A DNA stretch of 64,000 bases from Sinonovacula constricta (taxonomy: Eukaryota; Mollusca; Bivalvia; Cardiida; Solecurtidae), in the NCBI GenBank assembly GCA_007844125.1, contig CM017561.1:26311038-26375037 (forward strand), given 5' to 3'. Below are positions 39,187 through 50,130 of the stretch, piece after piece (the stretch's first letter is position 1; each line of letters opens with the position of its first letter). The translations under genes were made by a program, and so were the position numbers. Below the pieces are notes generated by a model, which saw nothing but the letters and a program-made list of their open reading frames with translations, made no database searches and was not told where the DNA came from.

Positions 39187-39393
39187 GTCAGGAAGTGCAA
39201 GGTTAGAGCTCTGTAGAACCGGTTTAAGGATCCCAGTCGGCCCATATTGCCGACTGACCGTTCCGTTTCAAGGCGGTAACTGTCGGGTTTACTCTTTTCG
39301 TTAAATGACTCATCACAAATTTGTTGTTACTTTTCGCTTGGCTTGCATGTGAAATACTTTTGTTCTGTGTCTTTTCGGAGTTTGGTTTATGTT
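39187..39393 (+). mobile_element. Family S copy at the end of unit C
   Basis: Continues from the S core ('aggaagtgcaaggtt', 'cccagtcggcccatattg') into 'gactgaccgttcc' and 'tcaaggcggtaactg', as in the long S copy at 49819-50130. A and B lose the family after 'gactga', so C either keeps the ancestral S or received another one here. Bases 39278-39393 are the inverted counterpart of 1-116. Confidence 0.7.
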
Positions 39394-40530
39394 GCAATGC
39401 TCATAGGACTTTGTCATATATTCTTATTCAGATTCGTGCGATTGCTGTGCCGCCTTCAGATCTTGCAAGATGCCTCGGTTTAAAAAGACAAACACAACTC
39501 ATGGAAGTGGGCTTTGCGATGCTCTTGCGACATATATACGAGCTCCTTAATATTAAGAGTGCCCACAACCTGTAACTCTTGAGGTAAAACATGCCTATCC
39601 CCCAAAGAGAACCCAAATTGCAAAAGCTTATCACACGAATCATCGATATTCGTACGGAAGTCTTCCCTGCGAAATGTTTGACAAAGACAAAAAAGCTTGC
39701 AGACTCGTTGTACGTGCTTTGTGACTCGAACATATGATCAGCGTTTCATTGAATCGTTCGCTTGTTTTTGTACCCCCTCCCCGGACAGCTGTAGCAATTT
39801 GCATAAATAATTGTCCAAACCGTGAACAACAATGCATTTTCGGAACATCTATAAAGTGATGCCTAATCATACTCCGTCTTCAAGATAGCGATAGACGAGA
39901 CTGAAAACTTGTTAGGCCAGACTTAATAGTCTTTTGCCATTCCATCAAAGAATTGCCGATTAATAAAACAGAAACGAACATTGTGCTTTGTTATTTGACA
40001 ATATAAGACAATGGTATCAGAAATATCGAGAAATAGAAAAAATGTATCCCAACTGCGAAAATAATATAGTAGGAGTAGTTTACAAGTAATCGGTGTAATA
40101 GTAAGTGCATTGCTGAATTATTTGGCAGTGACAAACAAAATATGACAGGATCAACGAGTATTATTTATTAAATTAGAAAAAAGCAGTAAGCAGAGGTATA
40201 CATAGGCAAATTGGATATAACGGAAACAAAGCACTGTGACGATGAAATACACAAATTACTAACACTGCGTTGTACATATTTGCCGTTTGCAATATAGTTA
40301 ATGTAATGTGACACATTCCTTCTATTAGATCCTAAAATAGAAAATGAATTTCGAAATGCTTTGAGTTAGAGAAATAATACTGTATTTGTCAGCTCCGTGG
40401 TCCCATCTAGATATTACAGTTTTGCATGTTGAGGGCATCACTTAGACGAGTTGAAAAACAAAATCAGCAAACAATTGCCCATCGCAAAATTTTAGTAGGT
40501 TTTGGCATGCGACTTGTTTAAGAAACTTCT
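39394..40530. other. Stretch with no homology elsewhere in the window
   Basis: Less AT-rich than the units at its left end. It holds two short plus-strand frames in sequence, 39470-39550 (26 codons, MPRFKKTNTTHG...) and 39591-39737 (48 codons, MPIPQREPKLQK...), and overlapping minus-strand frames up to 101 codons at 39428-39733. The composition of the 39591 frame, rich in Lys, Arg and Leu, looks protein-like. I recognise no family and see no clear splice signals, so no gene is called. Confidence 0.35.
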
Positions 40531-41600
40531 CACGTGGTTGATGCGGGAGCGAAAAAGGATCGGCGGTCACAAAATGGTTGACGATGCTCATCCAAGTACA
40601 TTAAACATAAAATAATTTGTCATTAAAAATGAAATTTTAAACTTTTAAAGTCGATTTTTCTTTCATTGTAAGTTTGATACGTTCATTCTCAAATAAAAGA
40701 CTGCAATCCTACAGTTGCAAATGAAATAAACGGTATACTTAATATATTTTATTTTAGCGCAAATGATAAAGGAAATGAATATAAATACACTAATCAACTT
40801 AACGAACATAGAAATAGTTTCAATATATATCTTGATTGAAAGCAATATGCAGTGATTAAAATTCTGATTTTTAAAGCTACTTGCATATATTGTTCACATC
40901 TTAGGCATTGTGAATACGGCTGGTACTAATCCCGAACCATTGATCACTAAATACATGTAATTGCTTAGCAGACTTGCATTCCGCTACTTGAAAAATCTAT
41001 CCGTAAAACAACTTGAATCAACCTTTCTAATTCACTGTCGTGTCAACTTTTTTATTGACTATTCATCCGACGATACACGCGACAATAATTCAAAATAAAT
41101 AGGTCAATAAGAAAAGGTCCTATCAAAATTACCACATATATTTAAATTTTATCTACCTGTAGACAAAGGCAAACAAGGTAAATGTAAATGTGACAAAAAC
41201 ACAGAGACGAGACATAACACACACAAAGAAAAACCATCAGTTACCGCCTTGGAACGGTCAGTCAGCAAAAGGGCAAACAGCAGCAGCAAGGACCGATACT
41301 CACAACAAAGTATTTTTTATTTAATTAAAAAAATTCAAAAATAATCTATTTGAAAAACAAACCATATATTTCATCTTTCTGAAAGCGTATATGCTGAACC
41401 AATTTGAACTTAATTGATAAAAGTCTGGCTTTTGTTTAAATTCCACTGTTCAGAGTAACGTCCATAGTCTAAATATGGTGATATTATATTTATAAATCTA
41501 AAAAATACTTATAGAAATCCAATGCAATAACCTCACACTACTGTAGTCATTGAATGTTTTTGGCATGAAAGAAATGGTCTAATAGAATATGAAAAATGTT
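40530..41600 (+). repeat. Diverged copy of the distal unit part
   Basis: Matches 27780-29240 in patches, including a copy of the region upstream of the 108-bp island (40900-41045: 'gcattgtgaatacgg', 'aattcactgtcgtgt'). It contains an S insertion at 41099 not present in unit B. Confidence 0.55.
41099..41290 (-). mobile_element. Family S copy, 5'-truncated
   Basis: Reads 'agaaaaggtcctatcaaaa', 'tatctacctgtagacaaagg', 'aaaccatcagttaccgcc' and 'ttggaacggtcagtcagc': the reverse complement of the 3' two-thirds of S. The shared 3' end and variable 5' cut suit target-primed retrotransposition. Confidence 0.8.
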
Positions 41601-41886
41601 TAACCTCTATTTTACCATTAAAGATTGGTCAAGGAGGCTAAATTTTAAAATAAAATATACTAAATATATCTCAAAGTAGTTATATTAACCAATAATCAAT
41701 TAAAAATGCAATTCATTGATCCAATTAGATTTGTTATTAAAGCAGTTCTAAAATTGCCCCTTTAAAATTTCAATTGGAGACTTTTTGGAAACACAGTTCC
41801 TAGTTTTAACATTATTCTTTAAAAGGTCTCTATATGCTCAATGTGGTGATTATATCAGACGTGTGTCATACACATATCATGGATAT

Positions 41887-41924
41887 TGTTTGTGTATTGG
41901 GTTTATCGTCCCACCAACAATATC
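41887..41924 (-). mobile_element. SINE 3' tail fragment
   Basis: Reverse complement of the tail of the SINE at 26751 ('attgggtttatcgtcccacc' then 'aacaatat'). Heavily 5'-truncated. It lies just before the start of unit D homology. Confidence 0.7.
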
Positions 41925-42967
41925 ATGGAAAATAAATAATAATGTTGTCCCATGGATAACATGGCTAAATTATGTTCAAACTATCTGATATCAATAAAAT
42001 GTTGACTTTCACATTACATTAAATTGTGTCTGTTTATCTGTGTTGTATTATACTGTTTTTTTCTTAATCATATTTAATTATCTGGCACAAAGAAATGCCA
42101 GATATTTTTTACACAATTCTTCGTTTCCTTGTTTTTCTCGACCTGAATGAATGTCGGAGCTAAGGATGCGCAAATTTGAAGTATAATCTCAATTAAACCT
42201 TTAAACCTTTAAAACCTTAAACTCATTTCCCACTGATTAGTATGTGATTCTTAACTACCTTTCTTATAAATATACCCAAGCTTGCAGGGCAGCATATGCA
42301 TTGACTGGATGACTCCGATGTCTACACTGTTTTGTTGCTATTGTATTTGCTACATAGCGCTGACACAAATGTGGAAAAATCCAGGTAATAAGAGGTGAAG
42401 GAAGACCGTATATCTGGATCGAACCACCAGCGGTTCGACCCCGAACCACCATCAGTCTCCCCGAATGAGACTTTTACGCATTGAAGGTCTAAAGAGCTCG
42501 CTCAGGTATGCGCACGCTATCTATATATTTATCTTTTCTTCCTGTTGCCTTGTGGTGCTTCTTCAGAAATTCAACCATCTGCATTTGTGATCCATTATAT
42601 CTGACCCTGTTCAATCACATACTATTGTCCTCATACTATTCTTATTCTTTTAAATAGATAATTTAAGTCCTATTCACCTAATACTTCTTCTAAATCCAGT
42701 ATTAAATGTATATATTTTTCTACTATTAAACATAGAAAAGCGGTCGTGTAACAAATACAGCACCCAATTAATTATACATGTCTGACCTTTAGGTCATTTT
42801 TATTTTTCTATATTAACTTATATTGAAGTTACACTAATCGAAAAATAGCGGGCCGAAAATTAAGTGATACATGAAATATATTTTACCAGCATGAAAACAT
42901 CAAATTACTGTCAGTCCAATCTATTATATTGTGCAGCGTTAACTCTAAAGAAAATTGGTAAAATTAC

Positions 42968-43265
42968 TTACTGATGAGATTAATCTTTCCTATTCAGGAT
43001 TTTCAAGAAAGAAGATTATCTGCGCCACCATCGTTTCTCGGCAGGGTAGACGTTCTTTCTACGTGAAAAAAGAACCATCCGTCAAAAACGATCTCCCTTT
43101 TTATTAGTTTGTCTCCTTTATTTTATTGTTAGGTCTAAATCATATGACCCAAGACTTTTATCGTAGACACTGCGATACTAAGACTATTGTATTGCCGACT
43201 TCATGTGAGTAGAATCCATTTCATTGCAAACCAATTTATAGACTGCATCAAAATCAAAATCAAAT
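42968..43265 (+). repeat. Internal repeat J (unit D)
   Basis: 'gagattaatctttcctattc', 'gccaccatcgtttctcggca' and 'taaatcatatgacccaagac' match the F copy best, as expected for old units. Confidence 0.7.
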
Positions 43266-44548
43266 GCCAGTTTTATAATTTTCCAGCGTAAACTGACACT
43301 TCTATGCAAACAACTGGTGCTTACTTCAATAAATGACAGTGTTGGACCCTAAGTATGTTGTTAAATTCATAACGAAGATTGAAAATAAATCGAACTTATG
43401 TCGCATAGGCTTGACAAATGTCTATTTAATTACAGTTATGTAGGATTGAAATTCAGTTTAAAAAGACCTTGATGGGGTTACTTATTCGTTATTGCGTAAT
43501 GTTTGTAATAAAATGTTAAACTTTTAAAAAAGAAACACCATTTTGTTACGTAATGTCTTTTAACACAGAACATAGTTCAATTATTTCACACAGTCCTCAT
43601 CAGCATGTTTATATTTGTTCACTATGTTTTCCTTAAACAAGAGAAGTCACGTGACACGAAAAGAATGTCCAACCTTGGAGATGAAACTATCACTAGCGTA
43701 AAAGGATACTATGCAAAGAAATTTCCAGTCCAGAACAAGAAATATTTGTTATTACTCAAAGTTTTCAATATACTGCTCTTTTAATTCATTAACGTTCACT
43801 GATAAGAGAAATGGCGTATATGACACTACATTGTAGGTTAAACTGCTTGTTCTTTCTTTGCTAGAATTATGTATTTCTAACTCTGAACAATCCAAAATAC
43901 CTTTACTATATTGACAATGATAACAGTAATTACTTTCTAAGAGTTCAAACAAAATATAAATGATGCAAGTTTTAAAAATCAATAGAATAGGGAAGGCAAC
44001 TCTTTATCCTATACAGTAACATAAGACTCACATATGAAAAAAAGTAATACAAGGCTAGTTGGCGTTTTTTTCGTTGTGAGCAAGGTTTTAAAACTGCCAG
44101 CGAACACAGTTTCATTTTAATAGTGTTAACCAATTTGGCATTTATTTATAACAAAGAAGTGCGAAGGTGTTCAATTAAAAAAAGGTACTTAGAGCAAAGC
44201 AGTTTGCACAACAATAGTTATAGCAAGTCACTAGTTGTGATATGTCAGTAATCGTGATTTGAACGTGTTTTAAAAGGATGCTATTAAATATAATCAGCTT
44301 AATTATTTAGGTTTTTGTTTGATATTTAACCTGTGTACTTTCTGTATAAATGTACACCAAAAATTATCTATTTCGAAAATGCTATTTCTATGGCTTTGGA
44401 TTAAAGATGTGTACATTATTGATTCAAGTTCTCCTCGAGAAATGTGAATATCAGTAGCAAGAATGCCCATCATTGATCACTATCTACGTGCTAGAATTTA
44501 GCTCCTTTAAGAACTCTCAGAGCAACTCAAGCATTCTTCCACATTCAC

Positions 44549-44656
44549 TCTCGCGTTTTAATCAAACTTCATCTTCTTGCTAGCAATACAGGAGGCATAA
44601 GAGATGTTTGGTCAGACTCAATGATTATTGACCCTCTCGCTGACAATATGAGCTAA
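44549..44656 (+). other. 108-bp conserved island with kept reading frame (unit D)
   Basis: Open for 35 codons and ending in TAA. Begins SRVLIK as in A; its 3' half reads DVWSDSMIIDPLADNMS. It differs from A at 8 of 108 bases, while flanking sequence is much more diverged. Upstream the frame stays open to a TAG about 60 bases before the island. Confidence 0.65.
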
Positions 44657-45151
44657 AGGGTATAAGAAAAGAAAACCCCGCTACTTAAATAGTCAGTGAT
44701 AAATGATTATTGCCGGGTGTGTAAACTAACAGTCGTCGGAAAATGATCTTATATAGCCTTTCATTATGTCACATGTGGCCAGTCAGTCTGAAGTAAATCA
44801 TATGCAGATAAAACGCTACTTCTGATTGTCGTTAATACAAAAATAATAAAACAATAAAATAAATAGAATGTTAAATAATTAAAGATCATGTTGACATTTC
44901 AGAATGTAGGTTATGTCACTAAAATGTCTCCAATCTTTTCTATGATTATCATTACAAAGTTACACCGACACATCTGCGCTTCATTCTGGATATCATGGTT
45001 GTTTGCATGCAACAATGTAAGTGTAGCCAATGTTTTGCCCCATACCTTTCGAGGGAGTAGTTAGAGTTGCTTTTTTGACCAGTCAGTTGGCCTGCAAAGA
45101 TCAAGATACATAGGGAAGTAAGCAAATACAAATCGCTGCTGTGAATGTACA

Positions 45152-45280
45152 ACTATACTATACTATGCTATGCTATGCTATGCTATGCTATACTATACCA
45201 TACCATACCATACTATACCTTACCATACCATACCATACAATACCATACCATATCATACCATACTATACTACTACTACTAA
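45152..45280 (+). repeat. Five-base microsatellite with changing motif
   Basis: Successive blocks of ctata, then ctatg, then ccata, with interruptions, ending in actact. It sits where A, B and C carry a TATAA pentamer, so the period was kept while the motif changed. Confidence 0.85.
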
Positions 45281-46011
45281 TGATTTACATGTATATTCAA
45301 AATAATTATAAGTTATTTTATCAGAGTTCTTAAGAGGTTGCCTGTGTTGCAAACAAATAAAAAGAGGCTTACACAGCATAAAAGAAACTGATTTACGTGT
45401 TTATTGTAAGGTTGAAAAAATAATTAACAGTTGAAGTTTACCAAATCAAGTCAATTTCCAGCGTCCAAACCTGGCCTCTTGTAAGACCAGTCGTTCAAAG
45501 GTCGTTTGTATAAGTGAAATATAATTACACGCCAAGTGCTATCCTTCGTCATCTTCTGCCACTTCCCCACCCTTTTGAAATTGTCAGGTATTGATTATGA
45601 CATTGACATTGATTGTGGACAATATAAACCGACCATTACTGCACAATTGTCTGGAAAATTAAACTGGTTTTAATTTTATTTTGTAAAAACTTTAAGGTAT
45701 GGAGGATATCTTGATGTCAAAGGGGTACCGCCATGCATGAGTACTGTACCATTCAGACTATACTGAAAGGAAGCTTTATTGTCTAGTGCATTTCCAAATG
45801 TTCTCCCGATAGTCCTTCAATGATCGACATGTGTTTGATTTGGTACAAATTACTTCTTCGATTCATTTATTCTTTTAGCTATGAAAATATATTTTGCTGA
45901 ATTGCAGGGTTCAGCAAATAATGTCTAGTTTTAATAAAAGTCAAATCAAAGTACAGAATTATAAATACATTTTGACTAAACGACGTAAAAATAATAGCAC
46001 ATCACACATAA

Positions 46012-46080
46012 TTGTTTGTTTATTGGGTTTATTGACCTACCAACAGTATTTCAGTTATCGGGAGACGGTCATATAATTGT
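46012..46080 (-). mobile_element. SINE 3' tail fragment
   Basis: Reverse complement contains 'aactgaaatactgttggt' and 'aataaacccaataaacaaac', the end of the SINE at 26751. 5'-truncated. Confidence 0.75.
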
Positions 46081-46760
46081 ACCGTCCAAGGTTAAAAGCA
46101 TTATATGAATAACGTATGTTATGTGAATCCAATATGTATCGCATGATCTCTATGTATGTTGTCCAGTATGACTTTTCAAAATTTCTGTCTTTATTCCATT
46201 ATCTACACCATGATTTTCTTCTTTTCTAAATAAAATTTTTCATAGCTATTTATCTCTAAAGACATATTTATGTTTGCTTAGTTTTCCCTTCCTTATTTTT
46301 TACATTTTAAAATCTAATTTAATTGCTTAAGGTGAACCTAATTTTAAAATTGATTGCAACTAATTTGGTGTGGGTGATGCAACTCTGACAAGTAGTACTT
46401 TGAGATGCTCATGTAATTTTCAGAAATCCATCGAATCATATCCAGAATCCAAATCCAGAAAGACAGAACAAGACAGAGATGTAAACGTGCAAGTTTGGAC
46501 AAATATAAGACGAGATATAACACAAATAAACCCCATGATGCCTCAGCCATTGTTCAGAGCTCTTACTTCAAGATTGAGTGTTTTACCAGTTGCACAGCAT
46601 CTGCGGATGCTTTGAACCGTTTAAAACACACAATCTTCCATGCGACGAATAAAGAATAATGGGGCCTCGGAGAGTACGATTTCAGCGAATGGAAAAAATA
46701 CAACATCACTATAGCAAAAGTCACACTCAGTGTAAACAGGATTTACCACACTAAACCTAA

Positions 46761-46893
46761 TCCTGCATTGAAAGTCTATATTCCTTTCGATTGGAACACT
46801 GTTGGACTGCTGGCGGAAGGATCCTTGTAGACAACGGTAAATTGATTTAGCTTTCATGTGGCGATCTTGAAGATGTCGTTTTTTTATCATGGT
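46761..46893 (-). other. Second conserved island M (unit D)
   Basis: Diverged copy of A 8573-8720. The minus-strand ATG is present but an extra A shifts the frame, and the frame used in A would meet a stop, so it is not coding in the same way. Confidence 0.45.
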
Positions 46894-47121
46894 GTTTTTT
46901 TAATACCCACCTTACAAGATTAAACACAACGCGAATAATTGACTGACAAAACTACAAACAATTCCAGTAAGAGGATTATAATGTTTTATAAAGGAATCAA
47001 GCTCAATAGATGACGGCGTTAGCAAATACGGAAGCCTCTGTTTCGGGGTAATATATTTGCAAATGGTACTGACCAATATGGTTTAATGTTTTGTACAAAC
47101 ACCTGAATGAACTTAAGTTTC

Positions 47122-47227
47122 ATTGCATGTATTTAATATTATCTGTTAAATATAAATTACTAGTCCTGTAAATAATTAGACAGGACTAGTAACATATATT
47201 TAACAGAGTATATTAAATGCATGCAAT
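47122..47227. repeat. 106-bp imperfect hairpin
   Basis: Arms of about 48 bases ('ttactagtcctgt' and 'acaggactagtaa' next to the loop) pair with about five mismatches around a short AT loop. Other units have unpaired sequence at this place. Confidence 0.85.
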
Positions 47228-49818
47228 TAAAATTAATTAATTGAAAATGGTGCACAAGTATTTACGTGTGTTTCATGTGCTTATAGGCCATCACTGATCT
47301 CTGTAGGGTTCAAATTTTAATGTAAACGTTATGTAGTATTTACAATTGAAATAAAGATAAATAAAATATTGATATTGGTTATATTATCTCATCAATATAT
47401 TAGTTTTTGATGTGTCTTGAATATCTTTGTAAATAATTTATAAAAAAACTACATCCTTTAAAGTCCTATTTCACATCATTTATGCGATGTTCGCAAATTA
47501 GCGTACCCTAAGACATTTGCCATGTCAGACGGAGCTCTCAAATATTTTGTTCCATTAAATATGGGACAGAATATTAAAAAATAACATGCAAATAATATGA
47601 AATAACATGCAAAACGTATAGAAAATCGTATTTGTATCGTAAAATACCACAAAAACACAAGTGGGTATGCCTATACTCCTGCGACATGTAGACAAGCTTC
47701 TGAACACTTAAACATGGATCATCGTAAGAGGGCTATCCACGTGTAACTTGAGTTTAATCTTGTTAAACTCTCTGATGAGTACATGATAAACATTAAAAAA
47801 TACAACATGCAAATTTTCAACATTTAGTCCTCATAAAATCGATAAAGATTAGTCTTAAACATTTTTTCTTTCAAACACACCTATAAATATCATCATTAGC
47901 CAAGTTTACCAATAAACTAACACTTTTCTTTCTACTAGCTTTATTTTGAATACGTTTTCCTGTTGCTTAGACGCTTAATTAGCACCTCAACTAAATCAGT
48001 CAGCTATGTTTTCTTATTAATAAACAAAAGTGTAAATTTCTCAGGTAGCCCTCATGTGGAGCTCAGCAGAGGTTATCAAGGCGTTTGTGAAGATATTTAA
48101 ATGACATTTACTTTTAAACAGAGGTGGTGCTGCCTAGAGGTTTTAATGCACTGAATACTTAAATTTGCATTGATGCTAAAAGGTTGTTGCAGCTCACAGG
48201 TGGCTTTCACAGAGCATTTATTATGTGTTGAATCAGTTTTTTCACTAGTAAACAATAATCTAGAAAGTAACGGTTAGACGATAATATATACAATTCCTGA
48301 ATATTTTAGGAATCCACAAACATTCAAGCAATATTCATTTTGGAAGCTCCTAAAGCACAAATGTTAGTTAGACAATGATTCTTTAGATATTTGCAGTATG
48401 TCCTATGTGGCAATCCGACATGAGTCCATGATTAGTCAAATGTACACTTGAATGCCGGTATCACATGGAACAATTGGCTATATTCTGTTTAACACTTTTT
48501 TTAATGTTTATGCATTAAAACTACATTTCTTCTAGAAAGTCAAACATAATTTTGGTTATTATATATTATATCCAATTGACAGTCAAATACATATCGGGGT
48601 TTGAAGTTTGACACCTTACCGGCCCAAAATACATAAAGCCGATCATTCATATATAAAATGTGGATATACTAAGTTGTTACAAATTAGCTATCATTCCATT
48701 GTGTTTGTGTTCTACCTGATTTAAAAGTAGGAACCTCGCTTACAATAAGCAAATGCTTACAATAGGAAACCGCAAAACAAATTACCTTCCGAGAATATTT
48801 ATACTGAGCCTTAATTTTACAAGACCCAACTCTTTCTTTCCAGTATCCAAACATGGATTCTCGCTAAGTTCAGAGGTCCAATAATTATGTGTATAAGTGA
48901 AATATAATCGCACATCAGTACAATCTGTAGTCATCTTCTGTCAAGTCTCCGCCTTTCCGATATTGCTAACCCTAAATCACTTGACTACCGCCGTTGAGTA
49001 TAGACAATATACAAACGAGTATTCTAATGCTATTATATGCGAACAAAATGGGTTGTCAGTTCGGATTGTTTTGAAAAGCCCATTTTACATTGTATTGATA
49101 AACGTTCTTGCGATCCACAAACATGCTGTTGTTATGGACATAGTACATTATATAATGCTCGGCCAATACGTCTAGGTTTTATGCCAAGCAAATCAAGGTT
49201 AAAAACGTTTACATATTTCGCTCATTTTATTCTAATATTTCGCTTCTATAAATAAAAAGACTGTGTGAATTGATTAATATGAGTTTTGTAACTATGACAT
49301 CAGAAATTTTGACGCGGAATAAATTCTAGAAAACAACAAATCGATTTCAAACTTCTGATTATCCGGTTTTAAGCCACATTTGTATTGCTTAGACAACATT
49401 AGTCATTTTTTTTTCTGTATTTTCACCATTAACTATTAGCTATACGTTGCTTTTCCTCTAAACAGTACATATCTTTATATTTAGGGGAAACAATCGGATC
49501 ATTATACGCACGAAGTTAAACCACACATGAAAATTAATATAGATAATCTATCAGGAAAATTAACTTAGATATAAAGGAATTGTTCAACACAACCTAATAT
49601 TTACTTAACTAACCCATGAAAGTCTGGAGATATGTATCATATAATTGAAAGAGATTATATCTACGCAATGATTTGCCGAGAAAAATAAAACAAGTTTGGA
49701 ATTTTATTTTATTTTTACGTTGCCGAGGCTTTTATCTACTGTACATACTGTACACATGTTTATAGTTTATTTTATTACTAGTTATTATGTATGTATATAA
49801 GTTCATTGTATCTGTTTT

Positions 49819-50130
49819 AACTCCCGATGCAGGTGCTTACTGTTAGTTGTTTCACTTTGACGGGATGCTGTTATTTACACTGTTTGTTTGCTAGAAAAAC
49901 CTTCAGGAAGTGCGAGGTTGGAGCGCTCCACAAACCAGGTTTAAGCACCCCAGTTGGCCCTTTTGCCGATTGACCGTGCCAAGGCGGTAACTGATGGTTT
50001 TTCTTTTGGTGTGTTATGTCTCGTCTCTGTGTTTTTGTCACATTTGCATTTACCTTGTTTGCCTTTGTCTACTGGTAGATAAAATTTAAATATCTGTGAA
50101 AATTTTGATAGGACCTTTTCTTATTTACCT
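49819..50130 (+). mobile_element. Family S, longest copy (reference copy)
   Basis: About 312 bases from 'aactcccgatgcaggtgc' to 'aggaccttttcttatttacc'. Internal blocks are 'caggaagtgcgaggttgg', 'gtttaagcaccccagttgg', 'ccaaggcggtaactgatgg' and 'tgcctttgtctactggtag'. No terminal inverted repeats, pol III boxes or long open frame were seen. The shared 3' end and variable 5' truncation of other copies suggest a SINE or the 3' end of a LINE. Absent from the other units at this place, so it inserted in E alone. Confidence 0.75.

Larger units (their letters stand above)
29294..39256 (+). repeat. Tandem unit C (young copy, 3' end missing)
   Basis: Starts like unit B at 12596 and follows the same landmarks: a single minisatellite copy (29898-29960), hairpin (31854-32019), AAC tract (32580-32772), repeat J (33450), 108-bp island (34912), pentamer (35357), island M (38092) and S core (39187). 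At 39256, after 'ttgccgactgac', it leaves A and B and runs into the S 3' part and the inverted 116-bp segment. The stretch equivalent to A 9750-12595 is missing. About 93-95% identical to A by eye, without the near-identity blocks seen between A and B. No gene recognised. Confidence 0.9.
41935..48345 (+). repeat. Tandem unit D (old copy, internally deleted)
   Basis: Opens with sequence matching B 12693-12770 ('catggctaaattatgttcaa'). After about 42050 it jumps to the equivalent of A 2650-3600 (from 42240), so the minisatellite and AAC regions are missing. It then runs in order: repeat J (42968), 108-bp island (44549), pentamer (45152), the equivalent of A 5970 (45440), of A 6400 (46380), island M (46761), hairpin (47122) and the equivalents of A 9068 and A 9270 (47290, 47480). 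From about 47700 to 48345 I see no clear match. No gene recognised. Confidence 0.75.

Noticed and set aside
1..39393. A giant transposon with terminal inverted repeats
   Set aside because: No transposase, integrase or capsid gene, no target-site duplication visible, and the inverted copies contain S repeat sequence. Reported only as a bracketing observation.
45145..45333. 62-codon Tyr/His-rich frame
   Set aside because: Encoded by the five-base microsatellite.
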